In this document: positions 1-7,966 of the stretch, in pieces
How positions within the stretch are numbered: position 1 is the first letter of the stretch
Layout: each line of letters opens with the position of its first letter
Source of the DNA: Proteiniphilum sp.
GTDB taxonomy: Bacteria; Bacteroidota; Bacteroidia; Bacteroidales; Dysgonomonadaceae
Direction of reading: 5' to 3'
Length of the DNA: 64,000 bases
Assembly (NCBI GenBank): GCA_018433945.1
Contig: JAHDQF010000015.1
Coordinates: 1-64,000, forward strand
The notes under the pieces: generated by a model
Database searches by the model: none
Told to the model about the DNA's origin: nothing
What the model saw: the letters and a program-made list of their open reading frames with translations, nothing else
Translations under genes and position numbers: made by a program

Positions 1-127
1 CATGCCCAATAACTCTTGATTCGGCTGCTGTCAATAACCTACGCGACTTTTCATCTAACAAGGGCGATAGGATTTGATGACGTTTTGCTATTAAATCTGT
101 ATCTTTCATTTGCGAAAGGTACGACAT
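1..127 (-). CDS. ISAzo13-family transposase, N-terminal end (partial)
   Basis: The reverse strand opens at an ATG ending at 127 and runs off the left edge, giving 42 residues that begin MSYLSQMKDTDL; a second in-frame ATG lies at 109. The stretch with LSPLLDEKSRRLLTAAESRVIGHG-like spacing resembles the N-terminus of ISAzo13-type transposases, where a conserved LDE.(S/Q)RRL..AAE segment precedes the helix-turn-helix. The gene lies only 19 bases beyond the stop of the truncated TIM-barrel gene at 146-589, so the insertion-sequence end probably lies between 128 and about 165 and explains that truncation. Only the first tenth of the protein is visible, so completeness cannot be judged. Confidence 0.6.
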   Translation of the reverse strand, partial: MSYLSQMKDTDLIAKRHQILSPLLDEKSRRLLTAAESRVIGH

Positions 128-145
128 TAATTTGAAATAAACAAG

Positions 146-589
146 TTATTTCGTGACAATTTCTATGTCCCAATCGTCACGGCCCGGCTCCGCACTGATA
201 AATTCCATTCCCATATTTTTGGCAAATGCAAAGATCGGTTCCCATTCCTCTGTTTTGGCAGTCCATACGCCCGAAGAAATGATTTTGACACCCTTCGATG
301 CAGCCAGGACTCTCAACCTTTCCTGATCTTCCGAACTGAGATCATAGCCGAATACAAGATCTCCGAAATCCGGCCCCATTTTCTGTCCGGGGTAAATTTC
401 GATAAAACGGAGCCCCAATTCCTCCGTTTTGTCCAATGCTTCTGTTACCGAAAACAGATGGAACGTGTAGGATTGCATAGACAAGTGCCATCCCTGTTTC
501 TCAGCTTTTGTTTTCGTGTTGTCCTGTGCACATCCGGTGCTTAATAAAAGGCAGGACAGTGCAATAAATACCATTTTTGTTGTTTTCAT
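146..589 (-). pseudogene. Truncated sugar phosphate isomerase/epimerase-like lipoprotein
   Basis: 147 residues with a lipoprotein signal (MKTTKMVFIALSCLLLSTGC, lipobox Cys20) followed by the start of a xylose-isomerase-like TIM barrel: WHLSMQSYTFHLF, a first strand leading to LRFIEIYPGQ, and a helix/strand ending ...FISAEPGRDDWD. Complete relatives are about 280-300 residues and continue past this DWD with the histidine and glutamate metal ligands. Here the reading frame stops after IEIVTK. The C-terminal half, including the active site, is therefore missing. The stop lies 19 bases from the start of the ISAzo13-like transposase, so insertion is the likely cause. It probably once formed a sugar oxidoreductase/isomerase operon with the broken Gfo/Idh gene at 1996-3190. 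Confidence 0.7.
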
Positions 590-674
590 ATTGTTAAAAA
601 ATTATTGTACTCCCATAATTAATTGGTAAGATTAATTTATATATCCACATTATAGATGTGTGTGAATTATTATG

Positions 675-1841
675 TTAAAACAAGGAGTTAAAATGGCGGT
701 AATTCAGGAGTTGTATCTCAGCTTTGTCGTTTTCGTAGTCACCGGCATAAATAATTGCTTTAGCAGTTACCCGGTCGCCTAAGAAAGAAGTAAGGGGACG
801 AAATCCCTTCTCAAAATCGGGATGATATGTTTGAGCGGATTTTATTTCAATAGCCGTAAAACGGTCGCCTTGCTTCAAAAGCAAGTCTACCTCGTTGGCA
901 TTGCTGTCCCTGAAAAAAAACAGGTTGCTTTCTTCTCCCCGGTTATAACGGCTTTTGAGCGCTTCGTTGACAATGAAGTTTTCGAATAAGTGCCCGCGCA
1001 TCTTATCCCTTGCCAGTTGTTGCTCGTTTTCAATACCTAACAGGTAGCAGGCAAGCCCCGTATCACAGAAATACAGCTTTGGAGTTTTTGTCAGTCGTTT
1101 CCGTGTATTCTCAAAATAAGGCGGGAGTAACATGATTACATATGATGCTTGTAATACCGACAACCACGACTTGATAGTGTTGACAGAAACCCCCACTTCA
1201 CCCGATAATTCCGAAGCGTTAAACAAACTGCCTATCCTTCCGGCGCAAAGCCTGAGAAAAGTCCGGAACTGCAACATGTCTTTTATTTGCAGCAAATCGC
1301 GCACATCACGTTCCAAATAGGTTTTTACGTAAGAAGCGTACAGTAGCGAAGCCGTATTCCTTCCTGCATATATCGCCGGATAAAACCCGTCGAACAGAAG
1401 GCTGTCCAAAGTTTTTGCGCGTGCATCTTGTTCCACTTCCCCAAATGACAAAGGCAGTAGTTCCAACACTGCAGTACGGCCTGCCAGTGACTGGCTGATT
1501 TTTTTGAAAACAGAGAATTGAGAACTACCCGAGAGGACAAAACGTTTATCGGGAGATTCATCCACCAGTCCCTGTATAAAAGATAACAGATCAGGTGTCT
1601 GCTGAACTTCGTCCAAGATCATTCCTTCGGGATGCCGGGTAAGAAATGCTATCGGGTCGTTCAAGGCAAAATGCCTGATGTCCAGATTTTCCAACGAATA
1701 ATACGGTAGTTTATCGAAAATGTGTTTCAATAAAGTCGTTTTTCCCGATTGGCGGGGACCTGTCAACGTAAGTACCGGGAAGTACCGGTATACCTTATGC
1801 AATGCAGGAGTAATAGCTCTATCAATAAAACGTTTATCCAT
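675..1841 (-). CDS. ATP-binding protein, AAA_14 plus DUF4143
   Basis: 388 residues, the normal length for the family. An N-terminal P-loop ATPase shows Walker A GPRQSGKTT at residues 28-36, Walker B MILDEVQ around 74-80, and a sensor-like strand VLSGSSQF near 102-109. The C-terminal half is DUF4143 and ends with a PD-(D/E)XK-like pattern, NEVDLLL followed by AIEIK. The family is abundant in Bacteroidota and its cellular role is unknown; links to mobile elements or defence are often suggested but not shown here. It lies between two broken genes of one presumed sugar operon, so it is probably an acquired cargo gene. It has no obvious operon partner. Confidence 0.85.
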   Translation of the reverse strand: MDKRFIDRAITPALHKVYRYFPVLTLTGPRQSGKTTLLKHIFDKLPYYSLENLDIRHFALNDPIAFLTRHPEGMILDEVQQTPDLLSFIQGLVDESPDKRFVLSGSSQFSVFKKISQSLAGRTAVLELLPLSFGEVEQDARAKTLDSLLFDGFYPAIYAGRNTASLLYASYVKTYLERDVRDLLQIKDMLQFRTFLRLCAGRIGSLFNASELSGEVGVSVNTIKSWLSVLQASYVIMLLPPYFENTRKRLTKTPKLYFCDTGLACYLLGIENEQQLARDKMRGHLFENFIVNEALKSRYNRGEESNLFFFRDSNANEVDLLLKQGDRFTAIEIKSAQTYHPDFEKGFRPLTSFLGDRVTAKAIIYAGDYENDKAEIQLLNYRHFNSLF

Positions 1842-1995
1842 TCTTCAAGTAAATACTATGCAATTCTGAAGTATAACTGCAAAATTACATAAACCATTTT
1901 AACTTGTCAAATAATTCACACAAAATTTCAAAGAACGCTTTTGACTCCTGACGCCGCCAAAATGAACGGATGAAAATCAGGATGACGCATAACCT

Positions 1996-3190
1996 TTATT
2001 TCGGCATCTCCGGAAGTGTAAACCCGTTTTCATAGGTATGCCTGATCCACTCGTTTGCCATCTCCAACGCATTGAACTCGGCGAACCTCCGGTCGAATTT
2101 CGGATCACCGTCAATCACTGTATATTCATCATGCGTAACAATGCTAATCTTATCGGTCGGAGATATGTTGGTAAATTGCATATTTTCTCCGTCCCATTGC
2201 AGTTCCCGGTGCAGTCCCTGTAAACCCAAGAGACGCACAGCCAATACACCCATCACCACCATCTCATTGAAAGGCCCTGAAAAGCGGAAATTCGAAGAAG
2301 CTTCGGTTCTGTTTTCGGGGGATTCCTTGCAGGCCCTGATCCAATCCTGCTCATGCGCGTTGGTGTCCCAGATATTCCCGTTTCCCCCTTTAATGCGGGG
2401 AATACTTGGTTCGGGTTGTTTGAAACCGGCCATCTTCGAGGTGGGCAGTAATGTCGGGTTCATCCCGTAGCAACCGGTCATGATTTTACCCTTGGTTCCA
2501 ACCAGTATGATACCTCCATTGGAGTCGCCCATCATCTCCCCGTCTTTCAGTTTTTCCGGCCTGTCCGGGAGTAGTCCTCCGTCGTACCAATGCACGGCGA
2601 GTTCGGGCATACTGACCTTTCCCTTTGGCGGGCGTGCAGGGAATTTATACCTTACTTTCTGTGCCTGGGGTGGGGAATAAAGGTTCGCCAATGTAGAGCT
2701 TGCCGAAACGCTAACCGTATGTTTCAGGTCTAATGCCCAATATAAAGGGTCCATAATAAGACATGCCATGTCGCCTAATGCACCTGTACCAAAATCCCAG
2801 AACCCACGCCAGTTCCAAGGAGTATATGCAGGATCATAAGGGCGTTTTTTTTGCAGGGCCGATGAATAAATCCCAATCCAGCGTCGGGGGAACATCCACG
2901 CCTCCCTTAGGCTCACCTAAACCTTGGGGCCAGATGGGACGATCTGTCCAGCAATGTGCTTCGTATACATATTTCCAGTCGACGTCACATAGCGCTACTA
3001 TATTTTCTGTTTTCATGTTCGCCAGGTTGCGGCGTCCCATTCCTCCCACGCCGATACCGGCAATGTTGATTTTATCGCTCGGGGAGGTATATCCCCTTGT
3101 TTTTCCCAATACTGTATTGGGAACAATGGTAAGACCGGCGGCCCCTATGGCCGCGGTCTTTAAGAACTTTCTGCGTGAATAGGTATTCAT
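1996..3190 (-). pseudogene. Gfo/Idh/MocA oxidoreductase, internally deleted and frameshifted
   Basis: The N-terminus is a Tat-type leader (SRRKFLKTAA) followed by the Rossmann start INIAGIGVGGMGRRN and ALCDVDW. At about residue 73 (near 2970) the sequence jumps from CDVDWKY straight into YEAHCWTDRPIWPQG, which in intact relatives lies roughly 110 residues further on. The EKP-containing half of the NAD(P) domain is therefore gone. A second lesion follows: a run of eight A on the coding strand (2845-2852) ends this frame as DLFIGPAKKTPL-stop, while removing one base restores KKRPYDPAYTPWNW and the whole C-terminal domain (frame 1996-2850). Two independent lesions make this a pseudogene. Relatives are secreted glycoside or inositol oxidoreductases. 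Confidence 0.85.
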
Positions 3191-3297
3191 GAAGTTAAAA
3201 TTTTAGATTATTAGTGAATTATCTATTTAACTACTGTTGCCATGATGTTTGCAACTTTTTTCAAATTCTCTCTCTATCTGTAAATCGGATAAAAGAC

Positions 3298-4533
3298 CTA
3301 CTTTTTTGTGGAATGTAGCTCAGGGATTCTTCGGTCTCTATCCGTTTTTTGCTTTGCATTGATTGCCTCCAATACCTTCCAGCACTGATACAATCCTCTC
3401 GGTACATGGAAGCAACCTTTCCACTTGCCACCCTTCAGGTCGAGTAGCACTTCTCCCTGCCGGTTCAGGTAACCCCACCATTCGGGATAATCCGGATCCT
3501 TGAAATGATCCCAAGTGTAGGTATGCACCTTCTCAAACCAGTCGAGGCTCTGATGTGATCCTGTTAACTGATATCCTTTCAGTAGGGAGATCAGTGTTTC
3601 GATATGTACCCACCACAGTTTCTGATCCCACTCCAGCTGCTGGGGTGGAAACCCTTTCCGATCCAGAAAATAGAAGATACCGCCATATTTGTTATCCCAG
3701 CCATATTCTACGGTCTTCAAGGTGGTTTCTACCGCTTTCTCAATCAGTTCAGGACGGTTGAGTCTAACGCCCAGATCCATGATAAACCACATGGCTTCTA
3801 TCCCGTGGCCGGGATTTACCAAACGGCCCTCGAAAGAATCGGACAGGGAGCCATCCTGATTTACATTTTCCACGATAATACCTTTCGACTCAGGCCGCCG
3901 GAATACGTCCATCACTTCGTGGATGCACTCCTCCATGATCTGTTCCACGATCTCCTGGTCGATCAGGTGCTCGATTTCCAGCGTGAGGTTGCTGAGGATC
4001 ATCGGCAGTGAGAACCCTTTGAGTGGACGGGTGCCGGGATGGGCTTTGTTCCATCTTCCCTTTGGATTATCCCGCTTGGAGAGAATGGTCTCGAATGTGC
4101 GTCTGGCAATATCCGCATACTCCTGATTGCCGGTCGCCAGGCTCAGTTGTCCGAATGCCATGGCCGCGAAAGTGTAGGAGAAGATGTTGTAAGGCTCCAC
4201 CAATGGTTTTCCTTCCCGGGTGAGCGAGAAGTACCAGTTGTAATTGCCGTCATGGCCATACTTCTTCAGAAATTCAGCGCCCTGAGTGGCGCAATCGAGC
4301 CACTCCTTCCGTTTATCCACTTTGTTATACAGCATGGAGAACATCCATACCTGACGCCCCTGCAGCCAGATAAATTTGTCGGTGTCAAACACATTTCCCT
4401 GACGGTCGAGGCAGGTAATGTATCCGCCATATTCCTTATCCTGCGAATGAGTGAGCCAGAAAGGAATCACGTTGTCGAATAATTCTGTTTTATATTGGGC
4501 GGCAAGTACGTTAAAATAATTGATATCATCCAT
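3298..4533 (-). CDS. AGE family epimerase/isomerase (N-acylglucosamine 2-epimerase-like)
   Basis: 411 residues, full length for an (alpha/alpha)6-barrel AGE-family sugar epimerase, which interconverts N-acetylglucosamine with N-acetylmannosamine or related aldoses at C2. Conserved catalytic positions are present: Arg60 in WLQGRQVW, His243 and Glu246 in PGHGIEAMW, the WWVHIETL segment near 307-314, and His376 in CFHVPRG. The FHVPRG form fits AGE/RenBP-type enzymes better than cellobiose 2-epimerase, but the substrate cannot be fixed from sequence. It is transcribed alone, with 357 bases upstream. The broken oxidoreductase downstream may once have belonged to the same amino-sugar locus. Confidence 0.88.
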   Translation of the reverse strand: MDDINYFNVLAAQYKTELFDNVIPFWLTHSQDKEYGGYITCLDRQGNVFDTDKFIWLQGRQVWMFSMLYNKVDKRKEWLDCATQGAEFLKKYGHDGNYNWYFSLTREGKPLVEPYNIFSYTFAAMAFGQLSLATGNQEYADIARRTFETILSKRDNPKGRWNKAHPGTRPLKGFSLPMILSNLTLEIEHLIDQEIVEQIMEECIHEVMDVFRRPESKGIIVENVNQDGSLSDSFEGRLVNPGHGIEAMWFIMDLGVRLNRPELIEKAVETTLKTVEYGWDNKYGGIFYFLDRKGFPPQQLEWDQKLWWVHIETLISLLKGYQLTGSHQSLDWFEKVHTYTWDHFKDPDYPEWWGYLNRQGEVLLDLKGGKWKGCFHVPRGLYQCWKVLEAINAKQKTDRDRRIPELHSTKK

Positions 4534-4733
4534 GTTTACCTGTAATATAATCTGTTTATTGTCCTGATTATTGTAATAAAATTAAATTACATGTGTAAAA
4601 TAAGATTAAATAGTTTATATATACAAGTAAAAAGTAAAATAATTTATTAAATAATTGCTTTTTAACAAAATATAGCATTGACCCCGCTCCTACGGGAAGA
4701 GATTTAAGTTAAAAGGCATTTTAGATAGGGAGT

Positions 4734-4827
4734 AAAGTTAGGCGATTAGGAGGAAAATATTGATCAGTACTTTGCCTTCGAGGTTGCCAAACAGAGGACA
4801 AAAGTTAGGTGAGTAGGAGGGAAATAT
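4734..4827. repeat. Pair of 27-bp direct repeats in a gene-free gap
   Basis: The gap between the epimerase start (4533) and the murU stop (4892) is AT-rich and holds no gene. In it, 27-base units at 4734-4760 and 4801-4827 match at 24 of 27 positions and begin AAAGTTAGG, with a shared core (T)AGGAGG(R)AAATAT. Their starts are 67 bases apart. No transcription terminator is obvious between them. They could be regulator sites or decayed intergenic repeats. Confidence 0.6.
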
Positions 4828-4891
4828 CTGCAAATGAAACAAAAATACGTGTTCGTGGAAAAAACCGCTGGCCTTAAACGAAGGGTTCCCA

Positions 4892-5629
4892 TCAGAGGAT
4901 TTGATTCAGCAGTAGTTCCGCCTCTTGCAGAGAATCCATTTTTCCCACATCTATCACCTTCAGGTTATCGGGGAAATAGCATGTTACGGTCTCTTTATCA
5001 CAGATCGAAAGATAAAAGTCGATGATAGAGAATTTGTCCGGTAAATCCTCCATGTACCGGAAAATGGGTGGCCGGAGAATCTGGATGCCGGCGAAAGCCA
5101 GCTTCCTGTATTGTTTCGGGTTAAAGTCGGGGAAAGGCGATTTTGTTTCACCGGTTTTTTCGTTGATCCATCCTCTCAGTCGGTTGTTACGGTCGAAAAG
5201 GAGATAGCGTGATGTCTGCCGTTCGCTGCAGACCAGCGTGGCTAATGAATTACGCTTCAGGTGCGAATTGTAGAGTTCATTAAGGTCTATATTGGACAGG
5301 ATGTCCACATTATGTACGAGAAAGGGTTTGCCGTCATTGAAGAACCGGGCCGCTTTTTTGATGCCGCCGCCGGTGTCGAGTAGCTTTTCCCGCTCGTCGG
5401 AAAATGCAATCCGGATACCGAAATGCCTGTTTGCCTCTACAAAATCGATGATCTGTTGGCCGAAGTGATGGATGTTGATGATGATTTCATCAAAGCCGGA
5501 GAGTTTGAGTTTCTCGATGATATGCTGCAGCAATAGTTTTCCGCCCACAGGTACCAGCGCTTTGGGGAGGGTATCGGTCAGCGGCTTGAGTCTTGTGCCG
5601 AGCCCGGCGGCTAAAATCATAGCTTTCAT
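4892..5629 (-). CDS. murU: Nucleotidyltransferase, MurU-like (MurNAc-1-phosphate uridylyltransferase)
   Basis: 245 residues with the nucleotidyltransferase signature AAGLGTRLKPLTDTLPKALVPV at the extreme N-terminus (loop plus the PKxLxPV lysine) and a HNVDILSNIDL metal-binding Asp segment near residue 110. Its length and one-domain form match MurU, which makes UDP-MurNAc from MurNAc-1-phosphate in the MurNAc/GlcNAc salvage route known from Pseudomonas and Tannerella. It lacks the left-handed helix domain of GlmU. The AmgK-like kinase that would supply its substrate is on the same strand at 6521-7942, separated only by a toxin-antitoxin pair. A role as a general sugar-1-phosphate nucleotidyltransferase remains possible. 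Confidence 0.8.
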   Translation of the reverse strand: MKAMILAAGLGTRLKPLTDTLPKALVPVGGKLLLQHIIEKLKLSGFDEIIINIHHFGQQIIDFVEANRHFGIRIAFSDEREKLLDTGGGIKKAARFFNDGKPFLVHNVDILSNIDLNELYNSHLKRNSLATLVCSERQTSRYLLFDRNNRLRGWINEKTGETKSPFPDFNPKQYRKLAFAGIQILRPPIFRYMEDLPDKFSIIDFYLSICDKETVTCYFPDNLKVIDVGKMDSLQEAELLLNQIL

Positions 5630-5826
5630 TAAATTGAAAAAAGTTTTTTATAACAGGGAACGATTGGCATTCTATTTGTGGATTTACTATGATTAGAATT
5701 TATTTGAAGTGAATTTTTTGATGTCAGGGAGCAAATTTATTAAATAAAATTCAATATTATGTGGCGATGTGATAGCAATTCACTGTTTTTTTAACATAGA
5801 TCAGTAATTATCTATTTTTAATGGAC

Positions 5827-5868
5827 TTGTTGATACAGATCAAAACTATTTCGTAACTTTGTAGTTAC
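5827..5868 (+). promoter_or_regulatory. Promoter and palindromic operator of the VapBC-like pair
   Basis: A Bacteroidota -7 box TAACTTTG lies at 5854-5861, with TTG elements at 5827-5832 at a spacing of about 21 bases. The -7 box is embedded in the inverted repeat GTAACT-ttgt-AGTTAC (5853-5868). A palindrome over the core promoter is what autoregulated toxin-antitoxin operons usually show. It lies 33 bases upstream of the antitoxin start. Confidence 0.6.
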
Positions 5869-5900
5869 AAGTATTAAAAGGAAATCCAAAGTAAGTGGCT

Positions 5901-6041
5901 ATGGACACAGCAAAGAAAACAAAAACAACAGCAAGGTCAATGCCTGAAAGCCAACGGAAAAAAGTATCTAAAACATGGCTTGCCGCTTTAGCCCATAAGG
6001 GTACGGGAAAAATCGAAGATATGAAAGCGGTCTTGAAATGA
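5901..6041 (+). CDS. Small antitoxin-like protein upstream of VapC
   Basis: A 46-residue, strongly basic protein starting MDTAKKTKTTARSM and ending DMKAVLK. It ends 3 bases before the toxin start at 6045, the usual antitoxin-toxin coupling. The central KTWLAALAHKGTGKIEDMKAVLK segment could be the toxin-binding helix. I do not recognise a DNA-binding fold such as ribbon-helix-helix or AbrB, and the first twenty residues look disordered. The assignment rests on size, position and the operator-like palindrome upstream. Confidence 0.65.
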   Translation: MDTAKKTKTTARSMPESQRKKVSKTWLAALAHKGTGKIEDMKAVLK

Positions 6042-6044
6042 GTT

Positions 6045-6467
6045 ATGTCCAGGTATTTGTTAGATACCAATATCGTTATATTTATGATTTCCGGGGAATT
6101 GGACAATATTTCCCCGGATGTTGCAGCCATATTGGGTGATTACGACAATGAGTTAAATACGAATTCGATAGTTATTCTTGAACTTCTTCAGCTTTACAGG
6201 AATAAAAAAGTAAGCACAAAGAAATATCATACAGTGGAGGATTTTTTGAAAGCGGTGGAGGATGTTTTTTATATCAAGATTCTTCCTTTTTCAAGGGAAC
6301 ATCTTGCTACTTTATCAAAACTTCAAATAGCAGCCCGACATAAAGATCCTTTCGATCATGCCATTATTGCTCATGCCATAACAGAGAAACTTACACTCAT
6401 TTCCTCCGATCGGCAGTTTGAAAACTATACCGGACAGCATCTGGATTTTATGTACAATAGGCGATAA
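6045..6467 (+). CDS. vapC: PIN-domain ribonuclease toxin, VapC family
   Basis: 140 residues with the four acidic positions of a PIN nuclease: Asp7 in LLDTNIVI, Glu46 in IVILELLQL, Asp101/Asp104 in KDPFDHAI and Asp122 in ISSDRQF. VapC toxins are Mg2+-dependent RNases that cleave tRNA or rRNA and are held inactive by the cognate antitoxin, here the 46-residue protein directly upstream. The pair is on the plus strand between two minus-strand genes of one cell-wall recycling pathway, which points to insertion as a small cassette. All catalytic residues are present, so the toxin looks intact. Confidence 0.88.
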   Translation: MSRYLLDTNIVIFMISGELDNISPDVAAILGDYDNELNTNSIVILELLQLYRNKKVSTKKYHTVEDFLKAVEDVFYIKILPFSREHLATLSKLQIAARHKDPFDHAIIAHAITEKLTLISSDRQFENYTGQHLDFMYNRR

Positions 6468-6520
6468 TCTTTAAGAGCTCTTCTGAGAAGCTATCATAAA
6501 AGGGATATATTGCTTTTTCA

Positions 6521-7942
6521 TTATCTTTTTCTGAACTCCTGTTCCAGGTTTTGTTCGCGGTGGATTAAAGATACTTTCACCCCGAATTTTTGAGAGATAT
6601 GTTCCGCCACATGCTGTGCGGCATACACCGACCGGTGTTGCCCACCGGTACAGCCGAAGGAGATCATCAGGTTGGTGAAGTTCCGTTCCATGTAACGTTT
6701 CACATGCCGGTCGATAAGGGGGTAGATGTTCTCCAGGAAGGTGACCATCTCGCCATCCTCTTCCAGAAAGCGAATCACCGGCTCGTCGAGCCCGGTTACA
6801 TTGTTATAACGTTCGAACTTGCCCGGGTTGTTGATAGCCCGGCAGTCGAACACGTAACCACCGCCATTGCCGGAGCTATCCTCCGGTATTCCTTTCTTAT
6901 AGGCAAAGCTATAGACGCGTACTTCCAGCTCTCTCTTACGGCTGTCGGCAAACTGTTTCAGCTCGCACATCTCCCGGAGCATCCCACATAGGTATGGGTA
7001 CTGCTCAAATCCATCCTGCAACAGTTCCCGCAGGTTATTCAGTGCATACGGGACACTTTGAATGAAATGGGGTTTCTTCTCAAAGTAACCGCGGAAGCCG
7101 TAGGCCCCCAGTACCTGGAGGGTACGGAAGAGCACGTAGTGGCGCAGCCGCTCGCGGAAAGTGTTTTCATCTACCGGCTGGTAGTTGCGTAGGGAGGTGA
7201 TGTAACGGTCGATCAACTCATCGCGCAGTTCTGAAGGAAAGTTTGCTTTTGCCTGCCAGAGAAAAGAAGCCAGGTCATAATATACCGGCCCTTTCCGGCC
7301 GCCCTGGAAGTCGATGAAGTAGGGATTTCCATCCACCAGCATCACGTTGCGCGACTGGAAGTCGCGGTACATAAAGGTATGGGTTTCGTCTTTCAGCAAG
7401 GTCTCTGCCAGTTTCTCAAAATCGTTTTCCAGCAGATCTTCCCGAAAAGCCATGCCGGTGGTCTTCAGAAAGCTGTACTTGAAATAGTTCAGATCCCACA
7501 TTACGGAGCGGTGATTGAATTCCGCTAACGGGTAGCAGACACTGAAATCGAGATCCCTGGCGCCCAGGTATTGAAAATCGGCCAACAGGGAAATGGTCTT
7601 GTGCAACAGTTCTTTCTCGTCGTGACTGAACACTCCGGTAAGCCTGCCACCCTTGATGGCATCGAACAAAAGGAGGTCTCCCAGATCCTCCTCCAGATAA
7701 AACATCTCATCGTCGGATACGGCAAGTACCTCCGGAACGTTCAGTCCCTGCTGATGAAAATGGTTTGCCAAGGTGATGAATGCCCGGTTCTCGTCGCGGG
7801 ACTCCCCATGTACCCCAATCAGGGAGATCTCACCAGCGGTAAGGCGGTAATATCTGCGGTTGGAGCCGGAGGTGGGGAGGGCTTCCAGTGTCTGGTGTTG
7901 TTGTCCGGTATAAGAGAGAAATAGCTCGGTCAGGGGTTCCAT
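6521..7942 (-). CDS. AmgK-like amino-sugar kinase fused to a RapZ C-terminal domain
   Basis: 473 residues in two domains. Residues 1-330 are an aminoglycoside-phosphotransferase-type kinase of the AmgK group: catalytic Asp194 in MYRDFQSRN, metal Asp211 in FIDFQGGRKGP, then YYDLASFLWQA. AmgK phosphorylates MurNAc and GlcNAc at C1. Residues 341-470 match the C-terminal domain of RapZ, with VRVYSFAYKKGIP, VTGLDEPV and the signature GCTGGQHRSVY (430-440). In enterobacteria that RapZ domain binds glucosamine-6-phosphate and RNase E. The fusion suggests an amino-sugar kinase carrying its own metabolite sensor, which is inference. It follows nadE by 24 bases on the same strand and precedes murU beyond the VapBC cassette. 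Confidence 0.85.
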   Translation of the reverse strand: MEPLTELFLSYTGQQHQTLEALPTSGSNRRYYRLTAGEISLIGVHGESRDENRAFITLANHFHQQGLNVPEVLAVSDDEMFYLEEDLGDLLLFDAIKGGRLTGVFSHDEKELLHKTISLLADFQYLGARDLDFSVCYPLAEFNHRSVMWDLNYFKYSFLKTTGMAFREDLLENDFEKLAETLLKDETHTFMYRDFQSRNVMLVDGNPYFIDFQGGRKGPVYYDLASFLWQAKANFPSELRDELIDRYITSLRNYQPVDENTFRERLRHYVLFRTLQVLGAYGFRGYFEKKPHFIQSVPYALNNLRELLQDGFEQYPYLCGMLREMCELKQFADSRKRELEVRVYSFAYKKGIPEDSSGNGGGYVFDCRAINNPGKFERYNNVTGLDEPVIRFLEEDGEMVTFLENIYPLIDRHVKRYMERNFTNLMISFGCTGGQHRSVYAAQHVAEHISQKFGVKVSLIHREQNLEQEFRKR

Positions 7943-7966
7943 CTGAAAGGTTGTTTTTAGATTAAT

